The notes beneath the pieces were generated by a model, which was not told the DNA's origin, made no database searches, and saw nothing but the letters and a program-made list of their open reading frames with translations. Shown piece after piece: positions 6,901 through 7,098 of a DNA stretch of 7,098 nucleotides. The stretch is taken from positions 1 through 7,098 of the forward strand of contig JAPLSR010000372.1 of assembly GCA_026398545.1 (NCBI GenBank). Direction: 5' to 3'. The translations under genes were made by a program, and so were the position numbers. Source of the stretch: Candidatus Sumerlaeota bacterium (GTDB taxonomy: Bacteria; Sumerlaeota; Sumerlaeia; MWCT01). Numbering within the stretch: the stretch's first letter is position 1; every line of letters starts with the position of its first letter.

Positions 6901-7029
6901 ACCGGCTCTCTGTTTGGCGCAACCTGTTTGAGAGAATATGGCTGCTCCAAGTATGATAACCCATGCCCAGGCGCTGAGGCGTATGAGAGATTTCAACATG
7001 GACGAACGGTACTGACTCTCACGTTTCAT
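3964..7029 (-). CDS. very large helical-repeat lipoprotein (DUF4398-like repeats), 1021 residues
   Basis: A basic N-terminus and hydrophobic core (residues 13-32, including SAWAWVIILGAAIF) are followed by SQTGC, giving a probable lipidated Cys37. Glutamine at -3 is not a standard lipobox residue, so lipidation is likely but not certain. Ala at +2 would favour outer-membrane sorting under the E. coli Lol rule. Residues 67-866 are a chain of alanine, glutamate, lysine and leucine-rich helical units of about 70 residues (separate entry). Residues 867-1021 are non-repeat, with a less charged stretch containing LELGPTMVESFSVGPEGHARF and a helical end. There are no catalytic motifs. The usual DUF4398 protein is a short lipoprotein, so this is a greatly extended relative if the resemblance holds. 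A structural, scaffold or spacer role in the periplasm is inferred. The ATG at residue 1 is chosen over Met11 because AGGTGA lies 6 bases upstream of it, while Met11 has no ribosome site; Met11 would, however, give a tidier signal peptide. The gene follows another by 6 bases. Confidence 0.92.
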   Translation of the reverse strand: MKRESQYRSSMLKSLIRLSAWAWVIILGAAIFSQTGCAKQRAGLSLNKARKLLQEAERREALRLEPDSYATAKKEIEETERLMAEKQYKSALTRASSSVDRARNVLEATLSKLAAQRLNEAKDALDVANRNHGVQIDLQRYNKVKDFYDRAQEKQRKNKWVDAIDLSEKEMREVETLLASLLIEAKQRQMSAQNKFDEMKAIGAMEYAQEYVVTAQDMLRSIEQKIKVERDYLGARNQANDTIRKCEEGITATKGKMAQEQISKIEDGLAEAVNKGAPIYAKDLLKTCNDTFDAIIKQFSEKKYDDVLEMDQSLNSAREQFKNEKFEDSENLCLTALREGQKIRESFNDYALDAMRNASESLEIARNVFDKTQDIFIIRPDLNLTGLDLQFERKKQAIRAELDTIINRAQLTLRIAKLRQEEGKYRKAIELAGEVKRTGEYALNETYHVVAHNAIMELAEQITRRETDGARQYVPEELDHTRKLLEQAKSLLGEEKYKEAVRKAGEARAQLEITTQELAQKAVENMTLARKQIADSQKNRTGEFQKGELERAQALLAEAEKALQNQNLKPAVETALQAATVAQAASIKSARLWCEQVMNEAKSSIAKAEEAGALVYAAEQLDEAKRFLNSARGLYESANYLEGKDVATRSVQKASDAFYKNILVAETAINEAKGYKGWDYKYNLLSKSIVNAKLARQSIESGDYSSSNAYAEKAAIEARRVVKDAKSLAFQKRVNDILNGLDIAMHSGVNYFQAENTKKIYRQVAEIREKFSLDNYDQTSSQLDKLEADLERLMTSTPEVLVKMISKQQERLANQAETKANDLAGDLMESAKDQLRYAKFDFDNKKFSQSYTELKDAITKLDEVDHRLVMETYSEKANEVLDNLGKTMDRFRGVLELGPTMVESFSVGPEGHARFISISSALPPAQFRATVTELYQKARTLEVPKGAEGVHESLIDMLNDIRLASIYFDKMCILDEFDPSSRHDIIYKAFDYINSAKQKRAELQNTFLNRDRKLRLAESPL
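4432..6831 (-). repeat. tandem protein repeats of about 70 residues inside the large lipoprotein
   Basis: Divergent copies share the pattern A..I..A...GA..YA...L..AK..L..A......Y..A...A..A. Clear units begin near residues 69 (DSYATAKKEIEE), 141 (RYNKVKDFYDRA), 208-211 (YAQEYVVTAQDM), 280 (YAKDLLKTCND), 473 (YVPEELDHTRKLLEQAK), 544 (FQKGELERAQALLAEAE), 616 (YAAEQLDEAKRFLNSAR), 680 (YKYNLLSKSIVNAKLAR), 751 (YFQAENTKKIYRQVAE) and about 828 (MESAKDQLRYAKFDFD). Spacing is mostly 64-77 residues. The stretch 350-460 is irregular, with one unit (RAQLTLRIAKLRQEEGKYRKAIELA) at 408-432 and an insertion before it. DNA identity between units is low, so the repeats are old. Confidence 0.75.
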
Positions 7030-7035
7030 GTTTGC

Positions 7036-7041
7036 TCACCT
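7036..7041 (-). promoter_or_regulatory. ribosome binding site of the large lipoprotein, overlapping the upstream stop
   Basis: AGGTGA on the minus strand lies 6 bases before the ATG at 7029. Its TGA is also the stop codon of the upstream frame. This site decides the start in favour of residue 1 over Met11 and suggests translational coupling to the upstream gene. Confidence 0.65.
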
Positions 7042-7098
7042 TTCCAGATGAATTGTGCCCTCAATGGCGGACGTATCCTGGTTCAGGCTTTGTTCCAC
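7036..7098 (-). CDS. C-terminal end of an unidentified upstream gene
   Basis: From the right edge, one minus-strand frame is open for 20 codons to TGA at 7038-7036, ending EGTIHLER. The other two frames of this strand contain stops within these 69 bases. The stop sits 6 bases before the lipoprotein ATG and is embedded in its ribosome site, the usual spacing for successive genes of an operon. Twenty residues are too few to name a family. The alternative, an untranslated leader that is open by chance, cannot be excluded. Confidence 0.5.
   Translation of the reverse strand: MEQSLNQDTSAIEGTIHLER

Overview
The window carries two tandem gene clusters, both read from the minus strand, so transcription runs from high to low coordinates. 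Every start is ATG, most have Shine-Dalgarno sequences, and genes are tightly packed with 1-4 base overlaps. A large predicted lipoprotein points to a diderm bacterium. Nothing in the window fixes the phylum. GC content is mixed, and the style (large unknown lipoprotein, membrane-anchored orphan proteins) fits planctomycete-like or poorly cultured candidate phyla only as a weak guess.

Upstream cluster (7098 down to about 3190). The last 20 codons of an unidentified gene enter from the right edge. They are followed after 6 bases by a 1021-residue predicted lipoprotein made of about ten units of roughly 70 residues, resembling the DUF4398 type of helical repeat. Next come a 46-residue single-span membrane protein at 3754-3894, easily missed because of its size, and a 157-residue soluble helical protein of unknown family. 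A weak hairpin with a T-run at about 3190-3213 may end this transcript. By predicted location the three genes would give an envelope-facing lipoprotein, an inner-membrane peptide and a cytoplasmic protein. Whether they act together is inference.

Downstream cluster (3121 down to the left edge). A YtrA-type GntR repressor, an ABC ATPase and an ABC-2 type permease lie in overlapping order, followed after 3 bases by a membrane-anchored protein of unknown function that runs off the left edge. This is the classic layout of a self-regulated ABC-2 exporter or envelope-stress operon. A perfect 10-bp inverted repeat (3 bp spacer) lies over the predicted promoter just upstream of the repressor and is the likely operator. 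The predicted transcription start almost coincides with the repressor ATG, so this mRNA may be leaderless.

The most interesting items are the giant repeat lipoprotein with its two small partners, the hidden 46-residue membrane protein, the operator-promoter arrangement, and the unknown membrane protein attached to the ABC operon. No RNA gene, mobile element, CRISPR array or phage gene was seen.
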